64,000 nucleotides of DNA, from contig NZ_JADNYM010000027.1 of the NCBI RefSeq assembly GCF_015708085.1, positions 1 through 64,000 on the forward strand, in the 5' to 3' direction. A program made the translations under genes and the position numbers. Each line of letters starts with the position of its first letter. Position 1 is the first letter of the stretch. This DNA comes from Arthrobacter terrae (GTDB lineage Bacteria; Actinomycetota; Actinomycetes; Actinomycetales; Micrococcaceae). Positions 42,579 to 52,975 of this stretch are shown one piece after another. The notes under the pieces are model-generated. The model ran no database searches and was not told the origin of the DNA. It was given only the letters and a program-made list of their open reading frames with translations.

Positions 42579-44234
42579 ATGGCTGACGGGAAATCCGCAG
42601 CATCCGCTGCAAACCGTGCCTCCGTCGTGGGGCTCACGGCAGCCTCGGCTTCCGCCGTTGTGGGTGCCTCGGAGCTGGCTCCCGGGTGGCTGCCGTTCCC
42701 GGCCGATGTCAACGAGCTCACGCCATCACTGTGGGCGCACGACGTCGTTCGGGACACGTCCGGGCAGCTCACCGTCGCCGGGGTCGCGGCGGCGGACCTG
42801 CACAAGGAATTCGGTACGCCCCTTTTTGTTATCTCTGAGGCGGACTTCCGTCGCCGGGCCCGGGATTTCAAAGACTCATTCGATGCGGCTTTCGCGGATA
42901 TCTGCGGCGGCGTCGACGTCTACTATGCGGGCAAGGCCTTCTTGAGCATTGAAATTGCCCGCTGGGTTGATAGCGAGGGCCTGCGTCTGGATACCTGTTC
43001 CGGCGGCGAACTGGCCGTGGCCGCGCGCGCCGGGCTGACCGGGGAGAAGCTGGGTCTGCACGGAAACAATAAGTCCGACGCCGAGATCAACCGCGCGCTT
43101 CAGATGCATCTTGGGCGGATTGTGGTGGACAGCCTCGACGAACTCGAGCGGGTAGGAAGCATTGCCCGCCGACGCGGGGAAATAGCCAAAGTATTGCTGC
43201 GGCTGACCCCCGGAGTGCACGCCCACACGCACGAATTCATCGCCACGGCTCATGAGGACCAGAAATTCGGCCTCTCCATGGCAGCAGATTCTCTGCCACC
43301 TGAGGTGCCTGGCGTAGGCACAGCTCCCGGAGACGGCCCCAACGCGGGCGCCGGCGTTTCGGGTGGAGTGAGTGCGGCGGAACAGGCAGTGGCGATGGCT
43401 GCGGCGGATCCGGGAATCGAACTGCTCGGCCTGCACTGCCATATTGGGTCGCAGATTTTCGAGCCGGAAGGCTTTGAGCTGGCAGCCCGGCGGCTGCTGA
43501 CGTTCCTCGCACAGATGCGCAGCAAGTATTCCCTGGTCCTACCGGAGCTGGATCTGGGAGGCGGCTACGGTATTGCATACACCGCTGCGGACACCCCGCG
43601 TCCGGCGGCACAGATTGCGCAGGCGATGGCCGCCGTCGTCCGTTCCACCTGCGCGGCACTGGGCATTACCGCGCCGCGGATCTCGATCGAGCCCGGCCGT
43701 GCCATTGTCGGCAGTACTACTTTCACCCTGTACGAGACGGGCACGCTCAAGACCGTCAAGGTAGAACTTTCTGCCACCGGAACACAAAGGACCGCAGGCC
43801 CTAAAGACGTCGACCCACAAGGTGCCCGCCCGCAAGACGACCCGCAAGATGACGCGCAGGTTACGCGGCCTCGACGGTATGTGTCGGTGGACGGTGGCAT
43901 GAGTGACAATGCCCGCCCGGTGCTCTATGACGCGGATTATTCGGCCGTCCTGGCCGGCCGCAGCTCGACAGCGGCGCCCGTGCTCTCCCGCGTGGTGGGT
44001 AAACATTGCGAGAGCGGTGACATTGTTGTTAGAGATGTATATCTGCCCGATGACGTCGCAGCCGGGGATTTGCTTGCAGTTCCCGGAACGGGCGCTTACT
44101 GCTGGGCTTTGGCCAGTAACTACAATTACGTTCCCCGGCCGCCGGTGGTGGCCGTTCGGGACGGCTCCGCGCGGCTGATAGTGCGCGGGGAAACAGAAGA
44201 TGATCTACTGGCACGCGATTTAGGGGCCGAATAA
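42579..44234 (+). CDS. lysA: Diaminopimelate decarboxylase
   Basis: 551 residues, about 100 more than most LysA proteins. PLP Lys in DVYYAGKAFLS (near 115); HCHIGSQIF (about 287), the glycine loop DLGGGYGIAY, EPGRAIVG, and the active Cys in GKHCESGD are all kept. Extra length comes from an N-terminal Ala/Ser-rich lead (1-40), an insert near 240-268 (GVGTAPGDGPNAGAGVSGG) and a polar insert RPQDDPQDDAQ near 415. Catalyses the last step to lysine. The start ATG 42579 follows ggagaggatgtaac. It is immediately upstream of hom. Confidence 0.95.
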   Translation: MADGKSAASAANRASVVGLTAASASAVVGASELAPGWLPFPADVNELTPSLWAHDVVRDTSGQLTVAGVAAADLHKEFGTPLFVISEADFRRRARDFKDSFDAAFADICGGVDVYYAGKAFLSIEIARWVDSEGLRLDTCSGGELAVAARAGLTGEKLGLHGNNKSDAEINRALQMHLGRIVVDSLDELERVGSIARRRGEIAKVLLRLTPGVHAHTHEFIATAHEDQKFGLSMAADSLPPEVPGVGTAPGDGPNAGAGVSGGVSAAEQAVAMAAADPGIELLGLHCHIGSQIFEPEGFELAARRLLTFLAQMRSKYSLVLPELDLGGGYGIAYTAADTPRPAAQIAQAMAAVVRSTCAALGITAPRISIEPGRAIVGSTTFTLYETGTLKTVKVELSATGTQRTAGPKDVDPQGARPQDDPQDDAQVTRPRRYVSVDGGMSDNARPVLYDADYSAVLAGRSSTAAPVLSRVVGKHCESGDIVVRDVYLPDDVAAGDLLAVPGTGAYCWALASNYNYVPRPPVVAVRDGSARLIVRGETEDDLLARDLGAE

Positions 44235-44235
44235 C

Positions 44236-45756
44236 TTGACGCAGCTCGAAACCTCTCCGCCCTCCGGCGCAGGGACGGAACCATCAACGCAACGACCAAG
44301 GACGCAACCCCAGTCGGCACCGGCGCCATCCGCATCGGCGGATCAGGCGCCACGCACCAGGATCCTCAGAGTTGCCCTGCTGGGCTGCGGCAATGTTGGG
44401 TCGCAAGTGGCGCGTATTCTGCTCCACGATGCCGACGCCTTGGCGGCCCGCACCGGTGCGCGCCTGGAGCTTTCCGGCATCGCGGTCCGCAATATTGACG
44501 CTCGGCGTGACGTGGAACTGCCGAGGGAGCTGTTCACCACGGATGCGTCCGCGCTGGTGACGAATGCGGACATTGTGATCGAACTGCTCGGTGGAATCGA
44601 GCCAGCGCGGACCTTGATCTTGAGCGCCATTGAGCACGGGGCCTGCGTCGTCACGGGAAACAAGGCGCTGCTGGCGGCGGACGGACCGACGCTGTATGAG
44701 AAGGCCGACGCCGCCGGTGTGCAGCTTTCTTATGAGGCAGCCGTGGCCGGGGCGATTCCGATCCTGCGCCCCATCCGCGACAGCCTGGCCGGGGATAAGA
44801 TCACCCGGGTGCTGGGCATTGTCAACGGCACCACCAACTTCATTTTGGATCAGATGGATTCCACCGGCGCGCAGTTTGACGACGCGCTGACGGAAGCGCA
44901 GCGGCTCGGATACGCCGAAGCGGATCCCACCGCTGACGTGGAGGGCCACGATGCGGCCGCCAAGGCGGCGATCCTTGCCTCGCTGTCCTTCCATACCCGC
45001 TTTGCCCTGGAAAATGTGCACTGCGAGGGAATCACCTCGGTCACCGCTGCGGATATTTCCGCCGCCAGGGATGTCGGCTTTGTTATCAAGCTGCTGGCCA
45101 TCGCGGAGAAGTTGTCCGTTCCGGCCGGCATGGTACCGTTCGACGGCGGCACGGAGGGTGCGAACGTCCCGTCCGACGGCGGCACGGAGGGTGTGAGCGT
45201 CCGGGTGCACCCAACGCTGTTGCCGCGGGAGCATCCGCTCGCCGCCGTTCGCGGGGCCTTCAACGCGGTGTTCATCGAGGCCGAATCCGCCGGTGAGCTG
45301 ATGTTCTATGGCCAAGGTGCCGGCGGCACTGCAACCGCCTCAGCCGTCCTGGGCGATGTCGTCTCCGCTGCGCGCCGGTTGGTCCTCGGTGGCCCGGGAC
45401 GCACCGAAACCACCACCGGGCAGGTCCGGGCACTCGGGATCGACGCGGTGCAGACCAGCTACTGCATCGGACTGGACGTTGCGGATCAGCCGGGGGTGCT
45501 GGCCAGGATTGCGCAGCTCTTCGCGGAACGCCAGGTGTCCATTGAAACGATGAAGCAGACCATTCACCGGGACATTCCGGCGTCCACGTCCAGAACGGCA
45601 GCGGGCACGGAAGCAAATGTGACGGCAGGTTCGGCGGAACTGCGGATCGTCACTCACCGTGCTTCCGAAGCCGCGCTTGCGGCCACCGTCCAGGCGATCG
45701 GCAAGCTGGACATTATCAATTCAGTAACAAGCGTACTAAGGGTGGAGGGAGTCTAA
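44236..45756 (+). CDS. hom: Homoserine dehydrogenase
   Basis: 506 residues, TTG start at 44236 one base after lysA. NAD(P) site: [18 protein letters not shown] (about 38-55, after a disordered lead). Catalytic part: [15 protein letters not shown] and [27 protein letters not shown]-terminal ACT domain: [26 protein letters not shown], for threonine feedback. An inserted duplication [21 protein letters not shown] lies near 302-322. Gives homoserine for threonine and methionine. The stop shares a base with the thrC start. Confidence 0.95.
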   Translation: MTQLETSPPSGAGTEPSTQRPRTQPQSAPAPSASADQAPRTRILRVALLGCGNVGSQVARILLHDADALAARTGARLELSGIAVRNIDARRDVELPRELFTTDASALVTNADIVIELLGGIEPARTLILSAIEHGACVVTGNKALLAADGPTLYEKADAAGVQLSYEAAVAGAIPILRPIRDSLAGDKITRVLGIVNGTTNFILDQMDSTGAQFDDALTEAQRLGYAEADPTADVEGHDAAAKAAILASLSFHTRFALENVHCEGITSVTAADISAARDVGFVIKLLAIAEKLSVPAGMVPFDGGTEGANVPSDGGTEGVSVRVHPTLLPREHPLAAVRGAFNAVFIEAESAGELMFYGQGAGGTATASAVLGDVVSAARRLVLGGPGRTETTTGQVRALGIDAVQTSYCIGLDVADQPGVLARIAQLFAERQVSIETMKQTIHRDIPASTSRTAAGTEANVTAGSAELRIVTHRASEAALAATVQAIGKLDIINSVTSVLRVEGV

Positions 45757-46892
45757 TGGCTCATCAATGGCGCGGTGTAGTCCGCGAATATGCAGCACGT
45801 TTGCCGGTAACCGAGACAACGCGGGTGATCACATTGGGGGAGGGCGGCACCCCATTGGTGCGCGCTCAGGCGCTGTCCGCGCTGACCGGCTCCGAGGTGT
45901 ACCTCAAGGTCGAGGGGATGAACCCAACCGGGAGTTTCAAGGACCGGGGTATGACTATGGCCATGACGGCGGCCGTTGCCGCCGGTGCCAAGGCCGTGGT
46001 CTGCGCCTCCACGGGGAACACCTCGGCCTCTGCCGCCGCCTATGCGACAGCGGCAGGTCTCACATGCGCCGTGCTGGTGCCGGCCGGCAAAATTTCGATG
46101 GGTAAACTCAGCCAGGCGGTGGCCCATGGCGCCACCTTGCTGCAGGTCGACGGCAATTTCGATAACTGCCTGGATGTGGCTCGCAAGCTGGCGGACTCCT
46201 ACCCGGTCTTCTTGGTCAACTCGGTTAATCCGGCACGGATTGAGGGGCAAAAAACCGGAGCCTTCGAGGTTGTGGACAGCCTCGGCGATGCCCCGGACAT
46301 CCATGTGCTTCCGGTGGGCAATGCCGGCAATATCAGCGCCTATTGGAAGGGCTACAAGGAATACTGCGCACCTTACGAATCTGCGACGGCGGGCACGCTG
46401 CCGGCGGTTTCGACGAAGACTCCGATCATGTGGGGTTTTCAGGCGGCCGGAGCAGCTCCCTTCGTTGCCGGTCATCCGATTACCGAACCGGACACCATCG
46501 CCACTGCCATCCGGATCGGCAATCCGGCGTCCTGGGATCTGGCTGTTGCCGCCCGGGATGAGTCCGGTGGCCTGATCGACTCCGTCACCGATGAGCAGAT
46601 TCTGCAGGCGCACCGCTGGCTGTCAGCTAAAGAGGGAGTCTTCGTCGAGCCGGCCTCAGCGGCGGGAGTTGCCGGCCTGTTGAAGAAGCATGCGGCGGGG
46701 GAAGTTCCCTCCGGCAAGACGATTGTCATCACGGTGACCGGGCATGGCCTGAAGGATCCTGACTGGGCCTTGAAGAACGCCGACGGCAGTTCGATAGAGC
46801 CGCAGAGAGTGGGGTTCGACGTCGTCACCGTTGCCGCCGCTCTTGGATTGGAAGGCGAGGCTGGAGCCGGCGTCGACGATGGCACGCGCTAA
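45756..46892 (+). CDS. thrC: Threonine synthase
   Basis: 378 residues. PLP site: [17 protein letters not shown] (Lys near 65), [15 protein letters not shown], and [17 protein letters not shown] (phosphate loop). This is the short bacterial type. Makes threonine from phosphohomoserine. Order hom-thrC-thrB is typical of actinobacteria. Its last 14 bp overlap the thrB start, so the genes are tightly coupled. Confidence 0.95.
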   Translation: MAHQWRGVVREYAARLPVTETTRVITLGEGGTPLVRAQALSALTGSEVYLKVEGMNPTGSFKDRGMTMAMTAAVAAGAKAVVCASTGNTSASAAAYATAAGLTCAVLVPAGKISMGKLSQAVAHGATLLQVDGNFDNCLDVARKLADSYPVFLVNSVNPARIEGQKTGAFEVVDSLGDAPDIHVLPVGNAGNISAYWKGYKEYCAPYESATAGTLPAVSTKTPIMWGFQAAGAAPFVAGHPITEPDTIATAIRIGNPASWDLAVAARDESGGLIDSVTDEQILQAHRWLSAKEGVFVEPASAAGVAGLLKKHAAGEVPSGKTIVITVTGHGLKDPDWALKNADGSSIEPQRVGFDVVTVAAALGLEGEAGAGVDDGTR

Positions 46893-47913
46893 CGCAGTGG
46901 CGGAAAGCATTCCCGCCCCCGCCGGTCCGGTCATTGAACCTGGTCAACGTGTCATCGTCCGGGTGCCGGCCACCACGGCCAACCTAGGTCCGGGCTTCGA
47001 CAGTCTTGGCATGGCGGTCACGCTGTATGACTCGCTGACGGTGGAAACATTCGACGGTAATGCCGAGGATGGCGGGGGGCAGGAGTTGCGCTTCGAGCTC
47101 CGCGGTGAGGGTGCTGAGGCACTGCCCCGCGATGGCTCACATCTGGTGGTCCGCGCCATGGAAGCGGCGTTTAGCAGGCTCGGGTACCGCCGGTCCGGTC
47201 TGAAAATAACTGCCGACAACGTCCTTCCGCACGGCCGCGGGCTCGGCTCATCCGCCTCGGCAATTGTTGCTGCAGTGACGGCGGCCAACGAGTTGGTCCC
47301 TGAATCGGCCCGGCAGGATACGCAGTGGATTTTTCAGCTGACCTCCGAGCTGGAGGGGCACCCGGACAACGTGGCGCCGGCAATTTTCGGCGCCGTCGCC
47401 ATTTCATGGCGGGAGGGTCGCAGATACCGTTCCGCGCGCGTCCTGCCGTCGCCGCGGGTGATCCCGATCGCCGCCGTTCCCGCCGTCGAGCTTTCCACCG
47501 AGACTGCGCGTGCCATGTTGCCGACGGCTGTTCCGCATGCTGACGCTGCGGCCAATGCCGGACGGACCGCGCTGCTGATCCACGCGCTAAGAGATGACCC
47601 TGCGCTGCTGCTGGCGGCAACGGAAGACTATCTGCACCAGTCGTTCCGTTCGTCCGCGATGGCTGGCAGCGCTGCCCTGATGGCCGGATTGCGGGCCCGC
47701 GGATTCGCAGCGTTCATTTCCGGTGCCGGTCCTACGGTGATGACACTGGCCGACGGCGAGTCCGAAGCACAGCAGGCCGTGGATTTCATTACAGCTTTCG
47801 GTGCGCTGCCGGAATCACAGTCCCGCCCCGGGGTGGAAACATACGCGCAATGGCGCGTCCTGAGACTCAATATTGACTCCGATGGTGCTAAAGTAGAGCT
47901 ACATCGGTGGTAG
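46879..47913 (+). CDS. thrB: Homoserine kinase
   Basis: 344 residues from ATG 46879. GHMP-kinase motifs: [25 protein letters not shown] near the start, the ATP loop [17 protein letters not shown] (about 118-132) and [24 protein letters not shown] at the end. Phosphorylates homoserine for ThrC. The alternative start 48 bp upstream lies deeper inside thrC and does not fit the family N-terminus. Confidence 0.95.
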   Translation: MARANAVAESIPAPAGPVIEPGQRVIVRVPATTANLGPGFDSLGMAVTLYDSLTVETFDGNAEDGGGQELRFELRGEGAEALPRDGSHLVVRAMEAAFSRLGYRRSGLKITADNVLPHGRGLGSSASAIVAAVTAANELVPESARQDTQWIFQLTSELEGHPDNVAPAIFGAVAISWREGRRYRSARVLPSPRVIPIAAVPAVELSTETARAMLPTAVPHADAAANAGRTALLIHALRDDPALLLAATEDYLHQSFRSSAMAGSAALMAGLRARGFAAFISGAGPTVMTLADGESEAQQAVDFITAFGALPESQSRPGVETYAQWRVLRLNIDSDGAKVELHRW

Positions 47914-48226
47914 CAACCGCCTAGCGTAAAACATGCAGCTGTAACGCTAATTTCTATCGCGCGTGAATTGCCGAGTTTTTGCCGATGCCACCTTCACAGG
48001 CCTATCGCCATATCCACAGAACAATTTTGTGGGGAACTGCACCCGCTGCCGGGTGAAACGATGACAGCCCAGAAGGTGTTCCACTACCGGCCCTGCCACT
48101 ATCTACGGTGACGGGGCACGGAGACCAGACCGCACAGCCTGCTGCGCAATAGACGCAACAGGCGATGGCCCGGGACCAATCACCGCGATCTCAGTGCAGA
48201 TCGCCCTCGAGGGGGAAGGATCCTTC
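47914..48226 (+). promoter_or_regulatory. Long upstream region of rho
   Basis: A 313-bp gap separates thrB from rho and holds no gene. It contains a small hairpin (tccaca...tgtgggg, about 48014-48034) and C-rich patches downstream. Rho genes are often autoregulated through the leader, so an attenuation leader is possible, but no element can be drawn with certainty. Confidence 0.35.
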
Positions 48227-50770
48227 GTGACAGACACTACAAACCTGACTGAAGGTTTGAGCGATACCGTCAATTCAGCTGATGCAGCACCTGCAAAGAG
48301 CACTGGACTGGCCGGCCTTAAGCTGGCTCAGCTTCAGACGCTGGCCGGTCAGCTCGGCATCACCGGCGGCTCGCGGATGCGCAAGGGCGACCTTGTTTCC
48401 GCAATTTCAGACCACCAGCGCGGCTCTTCTGTGGCGGACCGCGCCGCAAAGCCCGCAGCCGAAGCCGAGTCGGGCAAGAGCCAGTTGACCGGAACAGAGC
48501 CGGCGGCAGCATCCGACGGCGAGCCGGTTAAGCGCGCAGGCACCAGGGGAAGCCGGAACGGTTCGGCCCGCAGTGGTTCCGCCCGGAATGCAGCCTCACA
48601 AAACGGCTCGTCCGCGAATGGCACGGTGCAGGACCAGCAGTCACCCGATGCTGGCGCACAGTCCGACGCCGGCGCCGGTGCCGGGAGCGATGCCGCTCCC
48701 GAAGCCCCGTCCGAAGCGCAGACTGATCGCCCGGCACGAGGCCGTGGCCGCAGCAGGCGTGCCGTGAGCGACGGCGTCATTGCCTCCGCTGCCGGCGCGG
48801 ACCAGTCCGGTGCCGACGCTCAGTCCGGTATGGCCGGGCAGGGCGATCGTGCAGTACGGAACACTGACTCCGCGGCCAAGTCCGACGTCGCGGCCAAGTC
48901 CGACGTCGCGGCCGGCTCTGATGGTGCGCAAAACGATGGTGCGCAAAACGATGGTGCGCAAAACGAGAGCGGCAACCGCCGTCCGTCGCGTTCCCGTAAC
49001 AGACGCAACGGCGAAGCCCGCAACGATCGCTCTCAGTCAGGCACGGAGACTCAGCCGGAAACCTCGGCTCCGGCCCAGCAGCAGGTTGCCCCGGACAATA
49101 CTTCTTCGGGGAACACTGCTCCGGATAAGAACGCCGGGGATAATGCTGCCGGGGAATCCACCGACAGCAACGATCAGCGGAACCAGGACGCCCAGCGCAA
49201 TCAGCGCGGCCAGCGCAACCGCAACGACGGCAACCGCAGTGATAATCAGCGCAGTGACAACAACCGCAGTGACAACAACCGCAGTGACAACAACCGCAGT
49301 GATAATCAGCGCAGTGACAGCAACCGCAGTGATAATCAGCGCAGTGACAGCAACCGCAGTGACAACAACCGCAACGACAATCAGCGCAACGACAATCAGC
49401 GCAATGACGATGAAGACGGCTCGCGTAATAGCCGCAACCGTCGCACCCGCCGGGATAGGAATGACCGCTCCGGCGGCCAGGACAGCAACCCGCGCAATGA
49501 CCGTTTCCGCGATCGTAATGACCGTAATGACCGCAACGAACGCCGCCGTGGCCGCAACCAGGGTCCGGACTTTGACGATGTCGAGGTAACCGAAGACGAC
49601 GTGCTGCTGCCCGTCGCCGGCATCCTGGACCTGCTCGACAGCTATGCATTCGTGCGGACTTCCGGCTACCTGCCCGGCTCCAACGATGTGTATGTCTCCC
49701 TCGCTCAGGTGAAGAAGTACAACCTGCGTAAGGGTGACGCCGTCGTCGGCGCTATCCGGGCACCTCGCGAAGGCGAGGACAGGAGCCAGAACACGGGCCA
49801 GAGCGCACGCCAGAAGTTTAACGCTTTGGTCCGCGTTACCAGTGTGAACGGCAAGACGCCCGAGGAACTCAAGGACCGCGTCGAGTTCTCCAAGCTGGTT
49901 CCGCTGTACCCGTCCGAGCGGCTGCGCCTGGAAACGGACCCCAAGAAGATCGGCCCTCGCGTCATCGACCTGGTGGCCCCGATCGGAAAGGGTCAGCGCG
50001 GGCTGATTGTCTCCCCGCCGAAGGCCGGAAAGACGCTCATCCTGCAGGCAATCGCCAATGCGATCACCATTAATAATCCCGAGGTCCACCTCATGATGGT
50101 GCTGGTGGACGAGCGCCCGGAAGAAGTCACGGACATGCAGCGCACCGTCAAGGGTGAGGTCATTGCCTCCACCTTCGACCGTCCTGCTACGGACCACACG
50201 CAGGTGGCGGAGCTGTCCATCGAGCGCGCCAAACGCCTGGTGGAAATGGGTATGGACGTGGTGGTGCTGCTGGATTCGATGACCCGACTGGGCCGCGCGT
50301 ACAACAACTCCGCTCCTTCCTCCGGACGCATTCTCTCCGGTGGTGTCGACGCGGCCGCGCTGTACCCGCCGAAGCGCTTCTTCGGTGCGGCCCGCAATAT
50401 TGAAAACGGCGGCTCGCTGACCATTTTGGCTACGGCACTGGTGGAAACCGGCTCCAAGGCAGACGAGGTTATCTTCGAGGAGTTCAAGGGCACCGGCAAT
50501 ATGGAGCTCCGCCTGTCCCGCCAGCTGGCGGATAAGCGCATCTTCCCGGCCGTGGACGTGAACGCGTCCGGTACGCGCCGCGAGGAGAACCTGCTGTCCC
50601 CGGACGAGGTCAAGATCATGTGGAAGCTGCGCCGGGTCCTGTCGGGTCTGGAAATGCAGCAGTCGCTTGAACTGCTGATGACCAAGATGCGTGAGACGGG
50701 CTCCAACGTGGAGTTCCTGATGCAGGTGCAGAAGACGACGCTGGGCGTAAAGTCCGACGACGACAAATAG
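48227..50770 (+). CDS. rho: Transcription termination factor Rho with large disordered insert
   Basis: 847 residues, about twice the E. coli length. GTG 48227 follows gggggaaggatcc and gives VTDTTNLTEGLSDTV. N-terminal Rho-N helices: LAGLKLAQLQTLAGQLGITGGSRMRKGDLVSAI (about 25-60). Residues about 70-455 are low-complexity, rich in Asn, Arg, Asp, Gly and Gln, with a 12-unit RSDNN/Q repeat. The RNA-binding and motor domains follow: VLLPVAGILDLLDSYAFVRTSGYLPG, Walker A SPPKAGKT near 600, VLLDSMTRLGRAYN, and SSGRILSGGVDAAALYPPKRFFGAARN. Long inserts are known in Rho of Micrococcus and mycobacteria, where they help RNA binding and termination on structured RNA. Confidence 0.95.
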   Translation: MTDTTNLTEGLSDTVNSADAAPAKSTGLAGLKLAQLQTLAGQLGITGGSRMRKGDLVSAISDHQRGSSVADRAAKPAAEAESGKSQLTGTEPAAASDGEPVKRAGTRGSRNGSARSGSARNAASQNGSSANGTVQDQQSPDAGAQSDAGAGAGSDAAPEAPSEAQTDRPARGRGRSRRAVSDGVIASAAGADQSGADAQSGMAGQGDRAVRNTDSAAKSDVAAKSDVAAGSDGAQNDGAQNDGAQNESGNRRPSRSRNRRNGEARNDRSQSGTETQPETSAPAQQQVAPDNTSSGNTAPDKNAGDNAAGESTDSNDQRNQDAQRNQRGQRNRNDGNRSDNQRSDNNRSDNNRSDNNRSDNQRSDSNRSDNQRSDSNRSDNNRNDNQRNDNQRNDDEDGSRNSRNRRTRRDRNDRSGGQDSNPRNDRFRDRNDRNDRNERRRGRNQGPDFDDVEVTEDDVLLPVAGILDLLDSYAFVRTSGYLPGSNDVYVSLAQVKKYNLRKGDAVVGAIRAPREGEDRSQNTGQSARQKFNALVRVTSVNGKTPEELKDRVEFSKLVPLYPSERLRLETDPKKIGPRVIDLVAPIGKGQRGLIVSPPKAGKTLILQAIANAITINNPEVHLMMVLVDERPEEVTDMQRTVKGEVIASTFDRPATDHTQVAELSIERAKRLVEMGMDVVVLLDSMTRLGRAYNNSAPSSGRILSGGVDAAALYPPKRFFGAARNIENGGSLTILATALVETGSKADEVIFEEFKGTGNMELRLSRQLADKRIFPAVDVNASGTRREENLLSPDEVKIMWKLRRVLSGLEMQQSLELLMTKMRETGSNVEFLMQVQKTTLGVKSDDDK
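49235..49414 (+). repeat. 12-unit 15-bp tandem repeat in rho
   Basis: Twelve units of cgcagtgayaayMAN from 49235 to 49414 encode R-S/N-D-N/S-N/Q in series (residues 337-396). Units differ by one or two bases, with higher-order pairs alternating aacaac and aatcag endings. The repeat is the core of the disordered insert. Confidence 0.95.
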
Positions 50771-50779
50771 TCAGTGCCT

Positions 50780-50919
50780 AAGCCGCCTCCGTTGTGATGG
50801 GGGCCGCGCGTGCCTGACTGCTCCCGATGCCGCAAGTTCGCACTGGGAGCAGTCAGCGGACCGTCGCGGATGCCCGAAGCCGCTTGCTGGCCTCCATCAC
50901 AACGACGGCGGCTTTGTCA
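50780..50919 (+). terminator. Nested hairpins downstream of rho
   Basis: The outer arms AAGCCGCCTCCGTTGTGATG (50780-50799) and CATCACAACGACGGCGGCTT (50895-50914) pair with two mismatches and are followed by a short T-rich end. Inside lies a perfect 12-bp stem CTGACTGCTCCC / GGGAGCAGTCAG (50814-50825 and 50845-50856). It is likely the rho terminator with an added inner stem; a structured RNA is an alternative. Confidence 0.6.
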
Positions 50920-50989
50920 TTCCTGCCGGTGTCCGGTGGTATTCCGTAGTCGTCATTAGACTCAGGTGTGAGTCGAAAGAGGTTTGAAT

Positions 50990-52063
50990 ATGTTTGAATC
51001 CATCCAGGGGCTATTGGATGAGCATGCGGAACTTCAGCTGCGCCTCAGCGATCCCGCTGTGCATGCGGATCAGGGGCTGGCCCGCAAGCTGGGCCGGCGT
51101 TACGCGGAGCTGAGCGGGATCGTTGAGGGTTACCATCAGGTAGAAACGCTCACCGACGATCTGGCGGCTGCGCAGGAAATGGCTGCCGAAGACGCCGAAT
51201 TCGCTGCCGAGGTTCCCGTCCTGGAGGAGTCGCTGCTGGTGGCCCAGGAGAAACTGCGCCGGCTGCTGATCCCGCGCGATCCCGATGACGCACGGGACGT
51301 AATTCTTGAGGTCAAGGCAGGCGAGGGTGGTGACGAGTCCGCACTGTTCGCGGCTGACCTGGTCCGGATGTACACCCGCTATGCGGAGAATCGGGGCTGG
51401 AAGACGGAGATTATTTCGGCCACGGAGTCCGATCTTGGCGGGTACAAAGATATTTCGATTGCCGTCAAGGGCCGCTCCAATGATCCGGCCGAAGGCGTCT
51501 TTGCCCGGCTGAAGTTTGAGGGCGGCGTACACCGCGTCCAGCGGGTGCCGGTCACCGAGTCACAGGGACGGATCCATACCTCGGCTGCCGGAGTGCTGGT
51601 GCTGCCCGAGGTGGATGAGCCCGAAGAGGTCGCAATCAGCCAGAACGACCTGAAAATCGACGTCTACCGCTCTTCCGGTCCTGGTGGGCAGTCCGTCAAT
51701 ACGACCGACTCTGCCGTCCGCATCACGCACCTGCCCACCGGAATCGTGGTGGCAATGCAGAATGAGAAGTCGCAGCTGCAGAACAAAGAGGCCGGAATGC
51801 GCGTGCTGCGGGCCCGTATCCTGGCGCACCAGCAGGCCATCGTCGATGCCGAAAACTCGGCGGTCCGCAAGTCCCAGATCAGGACGATGGACCGGTCCGA
51901 GCGAATCCGCACCTACAACTATCCGGAAAACCGCATTGCCGATCACCGGACCGGGTACAAGGCCTACAACCTTGACCAGGTGATGAACGGAGATCTGGAA
52001 CCGGTAGTGCAATCGGCCATTGAAATGGACGAGCAGGCGCGGCTGGACGCCATCGGCGACTAA
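50990..52063 (+). CDS. prfA: Peptide chain release factor 1
   Basis: 357 residues from ATG 50990, which follows gaaagagg; the TTG two codons upstream is less suited. The GGQ motif is in [25 protein letters not shown] (GGQ near 228), the site methylated by PrmC. Stop-codon recognition part: REGE/PxT region in [22 protein letters not shown]. Releases peptides at UAA and UAG. The prmC gene follows directly after its stop, the classical pairing. Confidence 0.95.
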   Translation: MFESIQGLLDEHAELQLRLSDPAVHADQGLARKLGRRYAELSGIVEGYHQVETLTDDLAAAQEMAAEDAEFAAEVPVLEESLLVAQEKLRRLLIPRDPDDARDVILEVKAGEGGDESALFAADLVRMYTRYAENRGWKTEIISATESDLGGYKDISIAVKGRSNDPAEGVFARLKFEGGVHRVQRVPVTESQGRIHTSAAGVLVLPEVDEPEEVAISQNDLKIDVYRSSGPGGQSVNTTDSAVRITHLPTGIVVAMQNEKSQLQNKEAGMRVLRARILAHQQAIVDAENSAVRKSQIRTMDRSERIRTYNYPENRIADHRTGYKAYNLDQVMNGDLEPVVQSAIEMDEQARLDAIGD

Positions 52064-52975
52064 GTGGCGCAGCGAACGCTGGCACAGGCCGTCGCCGCAG
52101 CCACAGCCGTGCTGACTGCCGCAGGTGTGCCCTCCCCCCGGGTCGATGCAGAGCTGCTGGCTGACCACCTGATGGGTGTGGGACTGGGCCGATTGCGGGC
52201 CCTAATGCTCGCAGACGCACCCGAACCCAGTGGCTACGATGCACTGGTTCAACAGCGCTCCCAGCGGGTTCCGCTGCAGCATCTGACCGGGGTGGCGTAT
52301 TTCCGCTATCTGGAACTTGCCGTGGGACCGGGAGTCTTTATTCCCCGGCCGGAGACGGAATCCGTGGTCCAGCTGGCCGTGGACCGGCTGGCTGAACTAC
52401 TTAGCGCGGCAGAACAGACTACGTTAAGTCCGCAAGCACCGGTCGTGGTGGATCTTGGTACGGGATCCGGTGCCATTGCCGGCTCGCTGGCGCTTGAAGT
52501 TCCGCGGGCTCGGGTGTACGCCGTCGAACTGAGCCCGGAAGCCCACACATTTGCCGAGCGCAATCTGGCGAAGCTCCCGGTTATCCTGGTGCAGGGCGAC
52601 CTGCGGACGGCCTTCCCCGAACTTGACGGTTCCGCCGACGTAGTGGTGTCCAACCCGCCCTACATCCCGGCAGGAGCGGTGCCGCGTGAGCCGGAAGTGG
52701 CAAAATATGATCCGTATCCGGCGCTATACGGCGGCGGCGATGACGGCATGGACCTCCCGTCGGCAGCGGCTGCGACGGCCGCCAGACTGTTGAAGCCGGG
52801 GGGATATTTTGTCCTGGAACATGCCGAGGTGCAGAGTGCGCAGATGGCGGCGCTGCTGCGGAAATCCGGCTGCTGGTCCGATGTCAGGACCCACCCCGAC
52901 CTCAACGGCCGGGACCGGGCTACCAGCGCCATCCGTGCCGGTGAAGCACCTGATGATGAAAGAATGGCTACGTGA
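52064..52975 (+). CDS. prmC: Release factor glutamine methyltransferase
   Basis: 303 residues, GTG start immediately after the prfA stop. Motifs: VVVDLGTGSGAIAGSLALEVP (SAM site) and VVSNPPYIP (the NPPY catalytic motif, near 196). The N-terminal helical domain contacts the release factor (LADHLMGVGLGRLRALML). Methylates Gln of the GGQ motif in RF1/RF2. The stop overlaps the next start by 4 bp (GTGA). Confidence 0.93.
   Translation: MAQRTLAQAVAAATAVLTAAGVPSPRVDAELLADHLMGVGLGRLRALMLADAPEPSGYDALVQQRSQRVPLQHLTGVAYFRYLELAVGPGVFIPRPETESVVQLAVDRLAELLSAAEQTTLSPQAPVVVDLGTGSGAIAGSLALEVPRARVYAVELSPEAHTFAERNLAKLPVILVQGDLRTAFPELDGSADVVVSNPPYIPAGAVPREPEVAKYDPYPALYGGGDDGMDLPSAAAATAARLLKPGGYFVLEHAEVQSAQMAALLRKSGCWSDVRTHPDLNGRDRATSAIRAGEAPDDERMAT

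Noticed and set aside
48194-48226. Earlier start for Rho at 48194
   Set aside because: The 11 extra residues would cover the strong ribosome-binding site of GTG 48227, which gives the family-typical start.
49235-49414. CRISPR-like or non-coding repeat array in rho
   Set aside because: The 15-bp units have no spacers, are a multiple of three and stay in the rho frame.
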